A stretch of DNA of 64,000 nucleotides from Micromonospora violae (GTDB taxonomy: Bacteria; Actinomycetota; Actinomycetes; Mycobacteriales; Micromonosporaceae), in the NCBI RefSeq assembly GCF_004217135.1, contig NZ_SHKK01000001.1, positions 4,030,001-4,094,000 of the forward strand, given 5' to 3'. The position numbers were made by a program, and so were the translations under genes. The notes beneath the pieces were generated by a model. The model saw only the letters and a list, made by a program, of their open reading frames with translations. It was not told where the DNA came from and did no database searches. Below are positions 26,010-34,194 of the stretch, piece after piece (the first letter of the stretch is position 1; every line of letters starts with the position of its first letter).

Positions 26010-26827
26010 CCCTACGGGTGCTCATCACCAATGACGACGGGATCGCGGCACCGGGCATCCAGGCCCTGGCCTGGGCGGCCCGGCAGCGGGGCCTGGACGT
26101 GGTGGTCGCCGCGCCGATGGAGGAGGCGAGCGGCACCAGCGCCGCGATGAGCGCCGTGGAACGCGACGGGCGCGTCGTCGTGAACGACCACCCGCTGCCC
26201 GAGCTGGTGGGTGTGCCGGCGTACGGAGTCGCCGGGTCCCCCGGCTTCATCACGCTGATCGCCCTGCACGGGGCGTTCGGCCCGCCGCCGTCGGTGGTGC
26301 TCTCCGGTGTCAACCGGGGTGCCAACGCCGGTCGGGCGGTGCTGCACTCCGGGACCGTGGGCGCCGCGTTCACCGCCGCCACCAACGGCTGCCGGGCGAT
26401 GGCGGTCTCCCTCGACGTGCTCTCGGCCGGCGAGGCGACGGCCGCGAGCGGCGGGGCCGCGGTGGACGCCGCCGCTCGGGTACGCGACGCCGAGCGGCAC
26501 TGGAACACCGCCACGCGCGTCGCCCTGGACCTGCTCCCCCGGTTGACCTCCGCGCCGATGGAGAGCGTGCTCAACGTGAACGTTCCCGACCTGCCGCACG
26601 GGGAGCTGCGCGGCGTGCGGCGAGGCACCCTGGCCAGCTTCGGTCAGGTGCAGATGACGGTGGCGGAATCCGGCCACGGCTTCGTGCGTACCTCACTGCA
26701 GGAGCCGGGGCAGGCCGCACAGCCCGGCACGGACGTGGCGTTGCTGGCTGCCGGGTACGCGTCGGTGACAGCCATCCGGGCGGTCAGCGAGGCGAGCGAC
26801 ATCGACCTGACCGGCCTGGACGAGTAG
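26006..26827 (+). CDS. surE: 5'/3'-nucleotidase SurE
   Basis: A metal-dependent nucleoside-monophosphate phosphatase of 273 residues. The start RVLITNDDGIAAPGIQAL holds the metal-binding DD pair. SGVNRGANAGRAVLHSGTVG is the second signature, with metal and phosphate ligands. The ATG overlaps the kinase stop (ATGA), so translation is coupled. An insertion around residues 140-165 (Ala/Gly-rich, EATAASGGAAVDAAARVRDA) is longer than in E. coli SurE. Confidence 0.94.
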   Translation: MTLRVLITNDDGIAAPGIQALAWAARQRGLDVVVAAPMEEASGTSAAMSAVERDGRVVVNDHPLPELVGVPAYGVAGSPGFITLIALHGAFGPPPSVVLSGVNRGANAGRAVLHSGTVGAAFTAATNGCRAMAVSLDVLSAGEATAASGGAAVDAAARVRDAERHWNTATRVALDLLPRLTSAPMESVLNVNVPDLPHGELRGVRRGTLASFGQVQMTVAESGHGFVRTSLQEPGQAAQPGTDVALLAAGYASVTAIRAVSEASDIDLTGLDE

Positions 26828-26885
26828 CCCGCACGGCTTCGTTCGCGACTGCGGGGCTGCTCACTCCTCGCGCTCACCGACGCGC

Positions 26886-27248
26886 TCAGGCGCCGGGCAG
26901 CACCTCGGGGGTGGCGGCACCGGCGAAGTAGGGCTCCGGGGCGCCGAAGAGGCCGAGCAGGCCGGTCACCCAGAGCTGCCGGTGCACGAATCGGCTCGGC
27001 TCGGTCACCACCAGCTTGACGCCGCTGACCTCGGCCGTCTGGAAGCCGGCAACCATGGCGCTGATGCCGACCGAGTCGATGAAGGTGACCAGCCTCATGT
27101 TGAGTTCGATGCGGAGCGGGCGGCCCTTGGCCAGCACCTCCGCGATCGCTTCGCGCACCTCGTACGCTGTGTCGACGTCGATCTCGCCCCGTGGGGCGAT
27201 CTCCACGACACCACCGGACAGAACAGACTTCACGATCGACAGGCTCAC
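26886..27248 (-). CDS. STAS-domain anti-sigma-factor antagonist
   Basis: A 120-residue SpoIIAA/RsbV-like switch protein. The GTG at 27248 has GGAGG 7 bases upstream; the longer open frame is non-homologous. The strand APRGEIDVDTAYEVREAI leads to the phosphorylatable serine in TFIDSVGISAMVAG. Its partner kinase and sigma factor are not in this window. It should release a sigma factor when unphosphorylated. Confidence 0.9.
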   Translation of the reverse strand: MSLSIVKSVLSGGVVEIAPRGEIDVDTAYEVREAIAEVLAKGRPLRIELNMRLVTFIDSVGISAMVAGFQTAEVSGVKLVVTEPSRFVHRQLWVTGLLGLFGAPEPYFAGAATPEVLPGA

Positions 27249-27636
27249 GCGAGCACCTCCACCCGCCCGTCCCCCGGGCGCCTCATCAGTACGCGGGCCG
27301 CGACCGAGAGTATTCCTCCGATGGCCTCGGTCGCCACCCCTCGGGATGAGCAATTCGCGGATCCGGACCCACAAAGCCACCCATATCCGCACTTTTCAGT
27401 ATCTGATTACTCAAGACTTTTCGTTATCTGACCATCGACGATCGGTCGGGACCGACGCGCCGCCGAACCAGGGTAGCGGTCCGGACCCGGCACACCCGAC
27501 AACCGCCCCACCGCGCACTCCCGCCCCGTGTGCCGTCGGCGTGTCGCCCACGTCCGGCCGCCGTGATTCGCGGCCCACCGTTGCCGACGCGCCCTAGCAT
27601 CGGCCGGGACACCAACCGCAACGGAGAGGATCTTCG
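27249..27636. other. 388-base divergent region with a 16-base direct repeat
   Basis: No gene is visible. The middle holds an AT-rich patch with two near-identical 16-base copies: ACTTTTCAGTATCTGA (27391-27406) and ACTTTTCGTTATCTGA (27416-27431), 25 bases apart. They lie between the STAS gene (leftward) and the small lipoprotein (rightward), and may be a regulator's paired half sites or part of a promoter. The remaining sequence is GC-rich and featureless. Confidence 0.65.
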
Positions 27637-27780
27637 ATGATCAAGCGACTTGCCGGGTTGGCCGGCGTCGGCGTTCTGCTCGCCCTCGTCCTGGCCTGCG
27701 GTTTCGGTGGCGGCGGGGATGACGATGACGACGATGACGACGACTTCGCCCGCGGCGTAGCCGTGTCGGCGGTGCGCTGA
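27637..27780 (+). CDS. Tiny poly-aspartate lipoprotein
   Basis: A 47-residue ORF. The ATG at 27637 has GGAGAGG 7 bases upstream. A short signal peptide (MIKRLAGLAGVGVLLALVLAC) ends at a lipobox VLAC, so the mature protein would be only about 27 residues: CGFGGGG, nine consecutive Asp, then FARGVAVSAVR. The acid run could bind metal or calcium at the cell surface. Such short lipoproteins are easily missed by gene callers. Evidence is the start signal and lipobox; function is unknown. Confidence 0.7.
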   Translation: MIKRLAGLAGVGVLLALVLACGFGGGGDDDDDDDDDFARGVAVSAVR

Positions 27781-27849
27781 GCCGGCGGCGCACCCAGGCA
27801 TGGTGCGCTGAACCGGCGGCGCACCGAGTCATGGTGCGCCGACCCGCCG
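27772..27849. repeat. 31-bp tandem repeat, about 2.5 copies, at the end of the poly-Asp gene
   Basis: Units start at 27772, 27803 and 27834, each opening GTGCGCTGA or a close variant and holding GCGGCGCACC. Unit 1 includes the stop codon of the small lipoprotein. Within a unit, GGTGCGC and GCGCACC can pair, so the array makes one or two hairpins and may terminate that transcript. Confidence 0.75.
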
Positions 27850-27979
27850 TTGCCCCGCGGCGGTCGGGGTTTGCGCCCGGCCGACGTGGGGCACTGCGGG
27901 ATAGGCGACACCGTGACGCGCTGGGAAGACGCCGACGTCCGAAGTGGCCGGCGCTTCGGCACCCGAGGAGGTAACCACG

Positions 27980-28378
27980 ATGTTCGGAACCAACCTGCTG
28001 GACCGCCGCAGCAAGCCGGAGCGGATCGCGGACCAGGCCTGGGAGCACCTGCTCTCGGCCGTCAGTTCCGCTGGAGACAGTGTGCGGGACACCGCCCGCT
28101 CGGCCCGTCGCAACAGCAGCGGTCTCGCCGAAGAGGCCGGTGACCTGGTGGGATCCGCCGCCGACGAGGCGCGACGCCGGGCCTCGCTGGCCTTCGATGC
28201 GCTCGCCGGCCGCCAGCCGGCACTGCCCTGGACGCTCCTGATCGGCGCCGCGCTTGTCGGCGCGGCGGTCGGTTGGGCCGTCGGCTCCGCCGCGCGGGCC
28301 GCCGGCAGCCGGGACGACCGTGCCATGGACGACGTGGAGTTCGTCGACGTCGACCGCCCCAGCTCCCCCGCCGCCTGA
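27980..28378 (+). CDS. Single-pass membrane protein of unknown function
   Basis: A 132-residue protein from an ATG at 27980 with GAGGAGG 8 bases upstream. The first ~85 residues are charged and helical (RRSKPERIADQAWEHLLSAV, then AARSARRNSSGLAEEAGD-like repeats resembling stress/YtxH-type proteins). One membrane helix follows (LPWTLLIGAALVGAAVGWAVG). A short acidic tail ends the protein (MDDVEFVDVDRPSSPAA). The layout is similar to small envelope stress proteins, but no family is certain. A terminator lies 15 bases after it. Confidence 0.78.
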   Translation: MFGTNLLDRRSKPERIADQAWEHLLSAVSSAGDSVRDTARSARRNSSGLAEEAGDLVGSAADEARRRASLAFDALAGRQPALPWTLLIGAALVGAAVGWAVGSAARAAGSRDDRAMDDVEFVDVDRPSSPAA

Positions 28379-28392
28379 ACCACAGCACCAGC

Positions 28393-28429
28393 ACGGGCCC
28401 CGGCGCGACCCCGGTCGAGCGGGGCCCGT
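28393..28429 (+). terminator. Hairpin after the 27980 gene
   Basis: Ten-base perfect arms ACGGGCCCCG (28393-28402) and CGGGGCCCGT (28420-28429) with a 17-base loop, just after the stop codon. Confidence 0.75.
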
Positions 28430-28485
28430 CGCGCGTCACTGCGCCATCGAGCGGGATGGAACCGGTCCGCCGGGTGCCGGACCCC

Positions 28486-28599
28486 TCAGGCGGCCCGGCG
28501 GACCGGTGTTCGGTGGCGACCCGGTCTTCCCGTCACCACGGTGGTGGGGGTGGTGGCGGCCAACACGGACACGAACGCGTCGGTGAGACTTCTCCGCAT
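28486..28599 (-). pseudogene. Remnant of a secreted protein gene behind a CebR-type promoter
   Basis: An ATG at 28597-28599 with GAGAGGA 7 bases upstream opens a 37-residue frame, MRRSLTDAFVSVLAATTPTT onward, then hits a TGA. It looks like a positively charged start and weak hydrophobic core of a signal peptide cut off before any mature domain. About 180 bases upstream lies a LacI/CebR-type operator (28776-28789) of the kind that controls secreted glycosidases. No downstream frame resumes before the neighbouring gene end. The stretch 28379-28954 (576 bases) holds nothing else that I can support. The degraded-gene reading is inference. Confidence 0.5.
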
Positions 28600-28775
28600 C
28601 TGCGGTTCCTCTCGGGATGGAGCCCCGGGGGACGGGGTCGATCGCCTGGGTGACGCCGTGGCCGGGGGACGAGCACGGCGACGAGGACGGGCGGAGCTGC
28701 CCTGGCTCCACCACCCGATGCGACGGCTCCCGCAATCGAGGAACGCGATTTACCGTAACCGAAAGGCGCTCGCTT

Positions 28776-28789
28776 TGGAAGCGCTCCCA
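28776..28789. promoter_or_regulatory. CebR-like (LacI family) operator
   Basis: TGGAAGCGCTCCCA differs by one base from the perfect palindrome TGGGAGCGCTCCCA bound by cellobiose-responsive CebR repressors. On the minus strand a TATGAT -10-like box lies directly before it, so it fits leftward transcription into the remnant at 28486-28599. It could also influence the BON-domain gene to the right. Confidence 0.75.
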
Positions 28790-28954
28790 TCATAGATGTT
28801 CGTCCGTCCTTCCCCGCCGAGCCGCCCAGGTCCGGCGACACCGTCACCCGGTCCGGGCGACGGCGGCTCACCCCGGGCGACGGCAGGATCGCAGCACGGC
28901 GGACCGCCGGCCACAGCCACCCGGTCCGCCACCGCAACAGCCGAGGAGGGACAG

Positions 28955-29641
28955 ATGGCCATCGCGCAGATCAGCCGCACCGACCAGGACATCCAGTCCG
29001 CCGTGCTCGACGAGCTGACCTGGGAACCGCGGGTGCAGCCGCACGAGATCGGCGTGACCGTCGCCGAGGGCGTCGTCACCCTGACCGGCCGCGTGGACAG
29101 CTACGCCAGGAAGTGGGCCGCCGAACGGGCCGCTCACCGGGTCGCCTCGGTCCGGGCGGTCGCCAACGACGTGGCCGTGCAGCTCACCAACAGCACCGAG
29201 CGTGCCGACAGCGACCTGGCCGCCGCGGCCAGCCACGCGCTGGAGTGGGACGCGTTCGTACCCATCGAGAAGCTCCAGGTCACCGTCTCCGCCGGCTGGG
29301 TGACGCTGCACGGCGACGTCGAGTGGGAGTACCAGCGCCGAGCCGCCGAGAACGCGGTCGCCCGGCTGACCGGCGTACGCGGGGTGAGCAACGGCATCAC
29401 CGTCCGACCGGCCGCCGCCCCGGACGGGCACGATCTGGCCGACCGGATCGTCGACGCCCTCACCCGGGCCGGCGCGACCGAGGCCGAACGGATCAGCGTC
29501 CGGGTGCACGGCGACACCGCGATCCTCGCCGGATTGGTGCACTCGATGCCCGAACGGGCCGAGGTCGAGCAGGTGGCCTGGTCCGCGCCCGGCATCCGGG
29601 AGGTGCAGAACCACATCGCGGTCGCCCCGGTGCTGCGCTGA
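28955..29641 (+). CDS. BON-domain protein (three repeats)
   Basis: A 228-residue protein from an ATG at 28955 with GAGGAGGGA 5 bases upstream. Three BON repeats of about 70 residues are visible: DIQSAVLDELTWEPRVQPHEIGV..GVVTLTGRVDSY, then LAAAASHALEWDAFVPIEKLQV..GWVTLHGDVEWE, then LADRIVDALTRAGATEAERISV..DTAILAGLVHSM. Each has the conserved G-x-V-x-L-x-G strand. There is no signal peptide, so it is cytosolic or membrane-peripheral. BON proteins bind lipids or are stress-induced (OsmY type). A perfect terminator follows. Confidence 0.9.
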   Translation: MAIAQISRTDQDIQSAVLDELTWEPRVQPHEIGVTVAEGVVTLTGRVDSYARKWAAERAAHRVASVRAVANDVAVQLTNSTERADSDLAAAASHALEWDAFVPIEKLQVTVSAGWVTLHGDVEWEYQRRAAENAVARLTGVRGVSNGITVRPAAAPDGHDLADRIVDALTRAGATEAERISVRVHGDTAILAGLVHSMPERAEVEQVAWSAPGIREVQNHIAVAPVLR

Positions 29642-29656
29642 GCAGGCGCCGAACCA

Positions 29657-29691
29657 CCCGGGGTGGGTGAGCCCACCTCACCCACCCCGGG
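29657..29691 (+). terminator. Terminator after the BON-domain gene
   Basis: Perfect 15-base arms CCCGGGGTGGGTGAG / CTCACCCACCCCGGG around CCCAC, 15 bases past the stop. Confidence 0.85.
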
Positions 29692-29705
29692 AGCAGGCTG
29701 GTGGC

Positions 29706-30206
29706 ATGAGTGATCCGAACGGGCTGATCCAACCGGGACGCACCGCGCCCGATTTCACCCTGCCGGCCACCCCGGACGGTGCTCTGACGGGGCCCCAGCA
29801 GTTCCGTGGCCGGCCGGTCGTGCTCGCCTTCTACCCCGCCGACTGGAGCCCGGTCTGCGGGGACCAGATGTCGCTCTACCAGTCGGCGGCACCCGTCTTC
29901 GCCCAGTACCAGGCGGTGGTGCTCGGCGTGTCGGTGGACAGCATCTGGTCACACCGGGCGTTCGCGGAGAGCCGGGGCATCGAGTTTCCCCTGCTGGCCG
30001 ACTTCGAGCCGAAGGGCGAGGTTTCGCGCCGCTACGGGGCGTACCAGCCGCAGCAGGGCGAGGCGGCCCGCGCGCTGGTCGTGCTCGACCCGACGGGGAC
30101 GGTGACCTGGAGCCACCTGTCGCCGCCGGACGTCAACCCCGGCGCCGACGGCATCTTCGACGCGCTGGACCAACTCGCCGCCGATCGGAAGGTGATGGCC
30201 GGATGA
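29706..30206 (+). CDS. Peroxiredoxin (AhpC/TSA family, Bcp/AhpE-like)
   Basis: A thiol peroxidase of 166 residues. GRTAPDFTLPATPDG is the usual start, and the peroxidatic cysteine is C51 in DWSPVCGDQ (the form PxxxVC replaces the common PxxxTC). The supporting Arg lies in the C-terminal half. No second resolving Cys is visible, so it is probably a 1-Cys type that relies on an external thiol. The ATG at 29706 was chosen over an upstream non-homologous extension. It overlaps the DsbA-like gene by 4 bases, which could supply reducing power or a linked oxidative-stress role. Confidence 0.92.
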   Translation: MSDPNGLIQPGRTAPDFTLPATPDGALTGPQQFRGRPVVLAFYPADWSPVCGDQMSLYQSAAPVFAQYQAVVLGVSVDSIWSHRAFAESRGIEFPLLADFEPKGEVSRRYGAYQPQQGEAARALVVLDPTGTVTWSHLSPPDVNPGADGIFDALDQLAADRKVMAG

Positions 30207-30751
30207 CCACGCCACTTCAGGTCACCGCCCGACTTCGGGACCCGGTGACCGCCGACGACCACATCCGGGGGCCGGCCGACGCGGCGGTGACCATCGTCGA
30301 GTACGGCGACTTCCAGTGCCAGTTCTGCGGTGCCGCGTACCCGAACCTGCACGAGTTGCTGCGACAGCGGGCCGACACCGTACGGCTGGTCTACCGCTAC
30401 TTCCCGATCGCCAACGTGCACCCGTACGCCGAACGCGCCGCCGAGACGGCCGAGGCCGCCGCCGTCCGGGGCCGGTTCTGGGAGATGCACGACTGGCTCT
30501 ACGAGCATCAGGACCAACTCGACCCGGTGCACCTCTCGCTCGGTGTCGAGCAGGTCGGGTTGCCGCCGGACGAGTTGAACGCCGAGGTGGAGAACCGGAC
30601 GCACGCCGACCGGGTACGCCGCGACTTCGTGGGGGGCATCCGCAGCGGGGTGAACGGCACCCCCACCCTGTTCGTCAACGGGGTTCGGCACGACGGCGGG
30701 TACGACCTGCCCGACCTGCTGACGGCTGCGGACGCCGCCGCCAACGCCTGA
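30203..30751 (+). CDS. DsbA-family thioredoxin-fold protein
   Basis: A 182-residue protein with the active-site pair C39 and C42 (FQCQFCGAAYPNL) and the cis-Pro in NGTPTLFVNG. There is no signal peptide, so unlike classic DsbA it acts in the cytosol, similar to 2-hydroxychromene isomerase/FrnE-like members. Coupling to the peroxiredoxin (ATGA overlap) supports a role in peroxide or thiol repair. The C-terminus is 12 bases from the convergent regulator stop, with no terminator between. Confidence 0.9.
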   Translation: MTTPLQVTARLRDPVTADDHIRGPADAAVTIVEYGDFQCQFCGAAYPNLHELLRQRADTVRLVYRYFPIANVHPYAERAAETAEAAAVRGRFWEMHDWLYEHQDQLDPVHLSLGVEQVGLPPDELNAEVENRTHADRVRRDFVGGIRSGVNGTPTLFVNGVRHDGGYDLPDLLTAADAAANA

Positions 30752-30762
30752 CCGCCATCCGC

Positions 30763-33615
30763 TCAGATCAGCCGCAACTCGCGCGCCCGCCGGACCGCTT
30801 CGCGCCGGCGGGTCGCGTCGAGTTTGCGGTAGATGTTGCGGACGTGGGTCTTCACCGTGTTGACCGAGAGGGACAGCTCGCTGGCGATCTCCACGTTGGA
30901 CAGGATGCTCTGCAGGTACCGCAGGATGGTCAGCTCCCGCTCGGTCAACGGCTCGTCGAGCGTGCCTCTCGGCCCGGCGGCCGGCCCGGCCGTGCTCTGC
31001 CCCGCCCCCCGCACCAGATCACTGACCAGCGCGAAGTGGGCGGTGCCCGCGTCCAGGTGCGCGGCCAGCAGGTCCCGCACGGGCGGCTCGGCACGGGTGA
31101 AGGCCCGTCGGCAGCCCTGCGGGCCGGCCAGGTCCAACGTCTGCTCCAGGATCCGACCCGCTCGACGCCGGTCCCCGGCGCGCTCGGCCAGCACCGCGTC
31201 CAGCAGGCCCGCGTCCAGACGTACCGGTAGCGGCCACGCGCTCGCCGCGGGCGCCAGCCAGTCCGGCAGGGTCCGCTCGGCGGCGGCGTCGCCGGCCAGC
31301 AACTGCACCTTCGCCAACGTCACCGCGAGCACCGGGTCGGTCTCCTCGTCGGTGACGCCGTCCAGCAGCTCGCGGGCGGAGTCCAGATCGCCCCGCACGG
31401 CGCGCAGTTCGGCTTCGGCGGCGCGCAGCAGATTGGTCAATTCGGCGGCGGACGGCCGGTCGGCCAGCGACTCCCGGGCCTGGACCAGCAGCCGCTGGCC
31501 GGCCGCCGGGTCGCCCGAGTCGCGGCACAGCTGCGCCCGACACAGTGCGGCCACCGCCGCCGCCACCGGTTCGCCGCCGGCCGCGACGGGCCAGTCGTCG
31601 CCCACCGCCGCGCCGGCCCAGCTCTCCGTCACATCGAACGCCGGACGGGCGAGGGCGAGGTTCGCCGTGGCCTCCTCGGGCTGGTCGCGCAGCAGCGCCA
31701 CCACTGCGAGAGCCAGGTACGCGTAGCCGCAGTCGAGCCGACCGGACCAGCCCCGACCGGACGGCAGGCCAAGCGCGTCCCGGGCCGCCTGCTCAGCCGC
31801 CCGCAACTCGCCGCGCACCGCGAGCAGCAGCGCGGCCCGGCTGGCACCGACCAGTTCGGTACGCGGCCGACCGGCCTCCCGAGCCGCCGCCCGGGCCCGG
31901 ACGAACCGGGCGGTGGGCAGCGCGCCGTCGGCCAACTCGCCCAGCCCCAGCGCGGTGCCGGTGAACGCCCGCAGGTCCAGGTCGTCGGCCGCGCCGCCAC
32001 CACCGGTGGTCGGGGCGGAGCCCGTCAACCCGGTCGGGGCGGCGTTCGGCACCCGTGTCGGCGTGGCCTGCGGTGGGCGGGTACGTAGCAGTCGCCCGGC
32101 GGCGGCTCGGACCTCTGCGCGGTCGTCGTCGAGCCGGGCCACGGTCAGTTCCAGCGCGGTGACCAACCGCAGGAACCGGTCCCGGCGCGGCACCGGCAGG
32201 CCCGCGGCGTACCCGGCGGCGGCGCGCAGGTGACCGACGGCGGCCGTCAGGTCACCGGCGTACGCGCGCTCGGCGGCACAGGCCAACGCCACCTCCGGGT
32301 CGGCGCGGATCACCTCCGCTGGCGGCGGCGCGGGTGCCGGCGCGTGCACCGGTTCACGGTCGTAGCGGGCCAGCTCCGGCCAGTGCGCGACGAACAGATC
32401 ACCGGCCAGATCCCAGCGGCCGGCGGCCAGGGCGTGCCGCAGACCGTCGGCGGGCCGGCCGGCGCCCGCGTACCAGTCGGCGGCCCGTGCGTGCAGCTCG
32501 TGCCGCTCGTCGGCGGGCAACCGCGCCAGGTCGGCGCGGAGCAGGTCGGCCAGCAGCGACTCGCACCGGTACCACGGCGGCCGGCTGCCCTCCCGGTGCA
32601 GCAGACCACCGGTTCCGGCCAGGTCGGCCAGCGCCTGCCCGGCGTCGGCGCGACCGGTCAGGGCCTCGGCCAGGTCGGCGCAGACGGTGTCGACGAGGGC
32701 GGTACGGCGCAGCAGGTCCTCCTCCGCCGGGTCGAGCGTCGCGAGCACCTCCTCGTGCAGGTAGCCGGCGATCTCCGGTTGGTCGCCGCCGAACTGCCCC
32801 ACCCAGCGTTCCGGGTCGGGCTGTCCGCGTACCGCCAGGGCCGCGATGCGCAGCGCGGCCGGCCAGCCGCCGGTGCGCTCCCGCAGCCGGCGCACGGCGG
32901 TCGCCGGCAACGGAGCGGCGTGGGCGGTGAGCAGATCGGCCACCTCGTCGTCGGTGAACGCCAGCTCGTCCGGGCCGATCTCGGTCAGCTCGCCGGCGAG
33001 GCGGAGCCGGTGCAGGGGCAGGTGCAGACCGGCCCGCGCGCCGACCACCAGACGCAGCCGCCCCCCGGCGTGGCGCAGCAGGAACTCCAGGCCGGTCAGG
33101 GCCGCCGGGTCGGCGGCCCGGTGCAGGTCGTCCAGGATCAGCAGCACCGGCCGGTCGGCGGCGGCGAGCGTGGCGGCCAGCGCCTCCAGCTGGTCGGGGC
33201 GCGGCGGCCGGTCGGGCACCGGGCCGTCCTGCGCCAACCCGATCGCCGAGCGCAGAGCCGCGGCGAGGTACGCCCAGAGCCGGTCGGAGTCGTCGCCGGC
33301 CTCCACCGACATCCACGCCGTGACCGGCTCGTCAGCCGAGGACACCGACAGGTCGCCGGAGTCGGGCACGGTCGCGCCGGGCTCGACGTCGGGCGGAACA
33401 CCGCCCAGCCGTACCCAGGAGGCGAGCAGGGTGGTCTTGCCCCAGCCGGCGGGGGCGGCCACCAGGGTGACCGGTCCCCGGCTGCCCTCGTCCAACCGGC
33501 GCAGCAGGCGGGGCCGGGCCACCACCGGCTCCGGCGGCACAGCCGGCGTCAGCCGGGACGCCAGCAGCGGCGGCCCCGGCGCCGGCTCGACCCGTACGCG
33601 TTCCTGTTCCGCCAC
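30763..33615 (-). CDS. Large LuxR-family ATP-binding regulator (MalT/LAL type)
   Basis: A regulator of about 950 residues. Walker A is APAGWGKTTLL (K60 from the chosen start) and Walker B is LLILDDLHRAADPAAL. A long helical sensor/TPR-like region (about 400-850) follows. The C-terminal LuxR helix-turn-helix is LTERELTILRYLQSILSNVEIASEL, then SLSVNTVKTHVRNIYRKLDA. Such STAND proteins use ATP and an inducer to form active oligomers. The GTG at 33615 was chosen because the residues added by the upstream GTG at 33636 (WWGWGW) look like untranslated G-rich leader. The target is unknown; the divergent redox genes at 33751 are candidates. Confidence 0.9.
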   Translation of the reverse strand: MAEQERVRVEPAPGPPLLASRLTPAVPPEPVVARPRLLRRLDEGSRGPVTLVAAPAGWGKTTLLASWVRLGGVPPDVEPGATVPDSGDLSVSSADEPVTAWMSVEAGDDSDRLWAYLAAALRSAIGLAQDGPVPDRPPRPDQLEALAATLAAADRPVLLILDDLHRAADPAALTGLEFLLRHAGGRLRLVVGARAGLHLPLHRLRLAGELTEIGPDELAFTDDEVADLLTAHAAPLPATAVRRLRERTGGWPAALRIAALAVRGQPDPERWVGQFGGDQPEIAGYLHEEVLATLDPAEEDLLRRTALVDTVCADLAEALTGRADAGQALADLAGTGGLLHREGSRPPWYRCESLLADLLRADLARLPADERHELHARAADWYAGAGRPADGLRHALAAGRWDLAGDLFVAHWPELARYDREPVHAPAPAPPPAEVIRADPEVALACAAERAYAGDLTAAVGHLRAAAGYAAGLPVPRRDRFLRLVTALELTVARLDDDRAEVRAAAGRLLRTRPPQATPTRVPNAAPTGLTGSAPTTGGGGAADDLDLRAFTGTALGLGELADGALPTARFVRARAAAREAGRPRTELVGASRAALLLAVRGELRAAEQAARDALGLPSGRGWSGRLDCGYAYLALAVVALLRDQPEEATANLALARPAFDVTESWAGAAVGDDWPVAAGGEPVAAAVAALCRAQLCRDSGDPAAGQRLLVQARESLADRPSAAELTNLLRAAEAELRAVRGDLDSARELLDGVTDEETDPVLAVTLAKVQLLAGDAAAERTLPDWLAPAASAWPLPVRLDAGLLDAVLAERAGDRRRAGRILEQTLDLAGPQGCRRAFTRAEPPVRDLLAAHLDAGTAHFALVSDLVRGAGQSTAGPAAGPRGTLDEPLTERELTILRYLQSILSNVEIASELSLSVNTVKTHVRNIYRKLDATRRREAVRRARELRLI

Positions 33616-33750
33616 CCAGCCCCACCCCCACCACACGTTCCGCCCCCGGTCGGCGAGCGGTTACCCGGCGCGGGCCGGTTCACCCCTTCCGGGCGAGCGC
33701 GCTTCACCCGGCCAGCACCGACGATCGGGGGACGTGAACCGGGAGGTCAG

Positions 33751-34194
33751 GTGGTACCCATGCGACGGCTGGTGCGGGCGGGATTCGCCCTCGGCGGCGC
33801 GGCGCTGGCCGGGGCGGCCCGGTTGCTGCGCGTACCCCGTCAGCGGGGCCGGTTCGGCGCGGACGGCGACGCGGCGGGCCGGTGGGAGGTGGTGACCGTC
33901 GACCGGCCGCCGGAGCAGGTGCTTCCCGACGGCCGCTGGCCGGAGCCGCTGCGCCGCCTGGGCGGGGCGGTCGAGGTGCGGATGCGCGCGGCGCCCGGCG
34001 ACCGGGGCACCGAGCTGGCCGCCCGGCCACTGACCGGCGTCACCCCGCCCACCGGGCTGGCCGCGCACCTGGTCGGCGACGACCCGGGTCTGCTGGTCCG
34101 CCGGACACTGCGCCAGGTCAAGCAACGGGTGGAGGCCGGCGAGGTGCTCCGCGCGGACCGCTCGGCGCTGGACCGTCCCGAGGTCCACGGGTGA
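33751..34194 (+). CDS. Hypothetical protein coupled to the alcohol-dehydrogenase-like gene
   Basis: A 147-residue protein. The GTG at 33751 lies 4 bases after GGGAGG; an in-frame ATG at 33760 is the alternative. A short hydrophobic start (RRLVRAGFALGGAALAGAARLL) may be a membrane anchor. A domain of about 110 residues follows, with WEVVTVDRPPEQVLPDGRWPEPLRRLGG and VRMRAAPGDRGTELAARPL. That pattern resembles SRPBCC-like proteins, and the tail RRTLRQVKQRVEAGEVLRA is a helix. Its TGA overlaps the next gene's GTG. In this context it may work with the dehydrogenase; the function is unknown. Confidence 0.78.
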   Translation: MVPMRRLVRAGFALGGAALAGAARLLRVPRQRGRFGADGDAAGRWEVVTVDRPPEQVLPDGRWPEPLRRLGGAVEVRMRAAPGDRGTELAARPLTGVTPPTGLAAHLVGDDPGLLVRRTLRQVKQRVEAGEVLRADRSALDRPEVHG

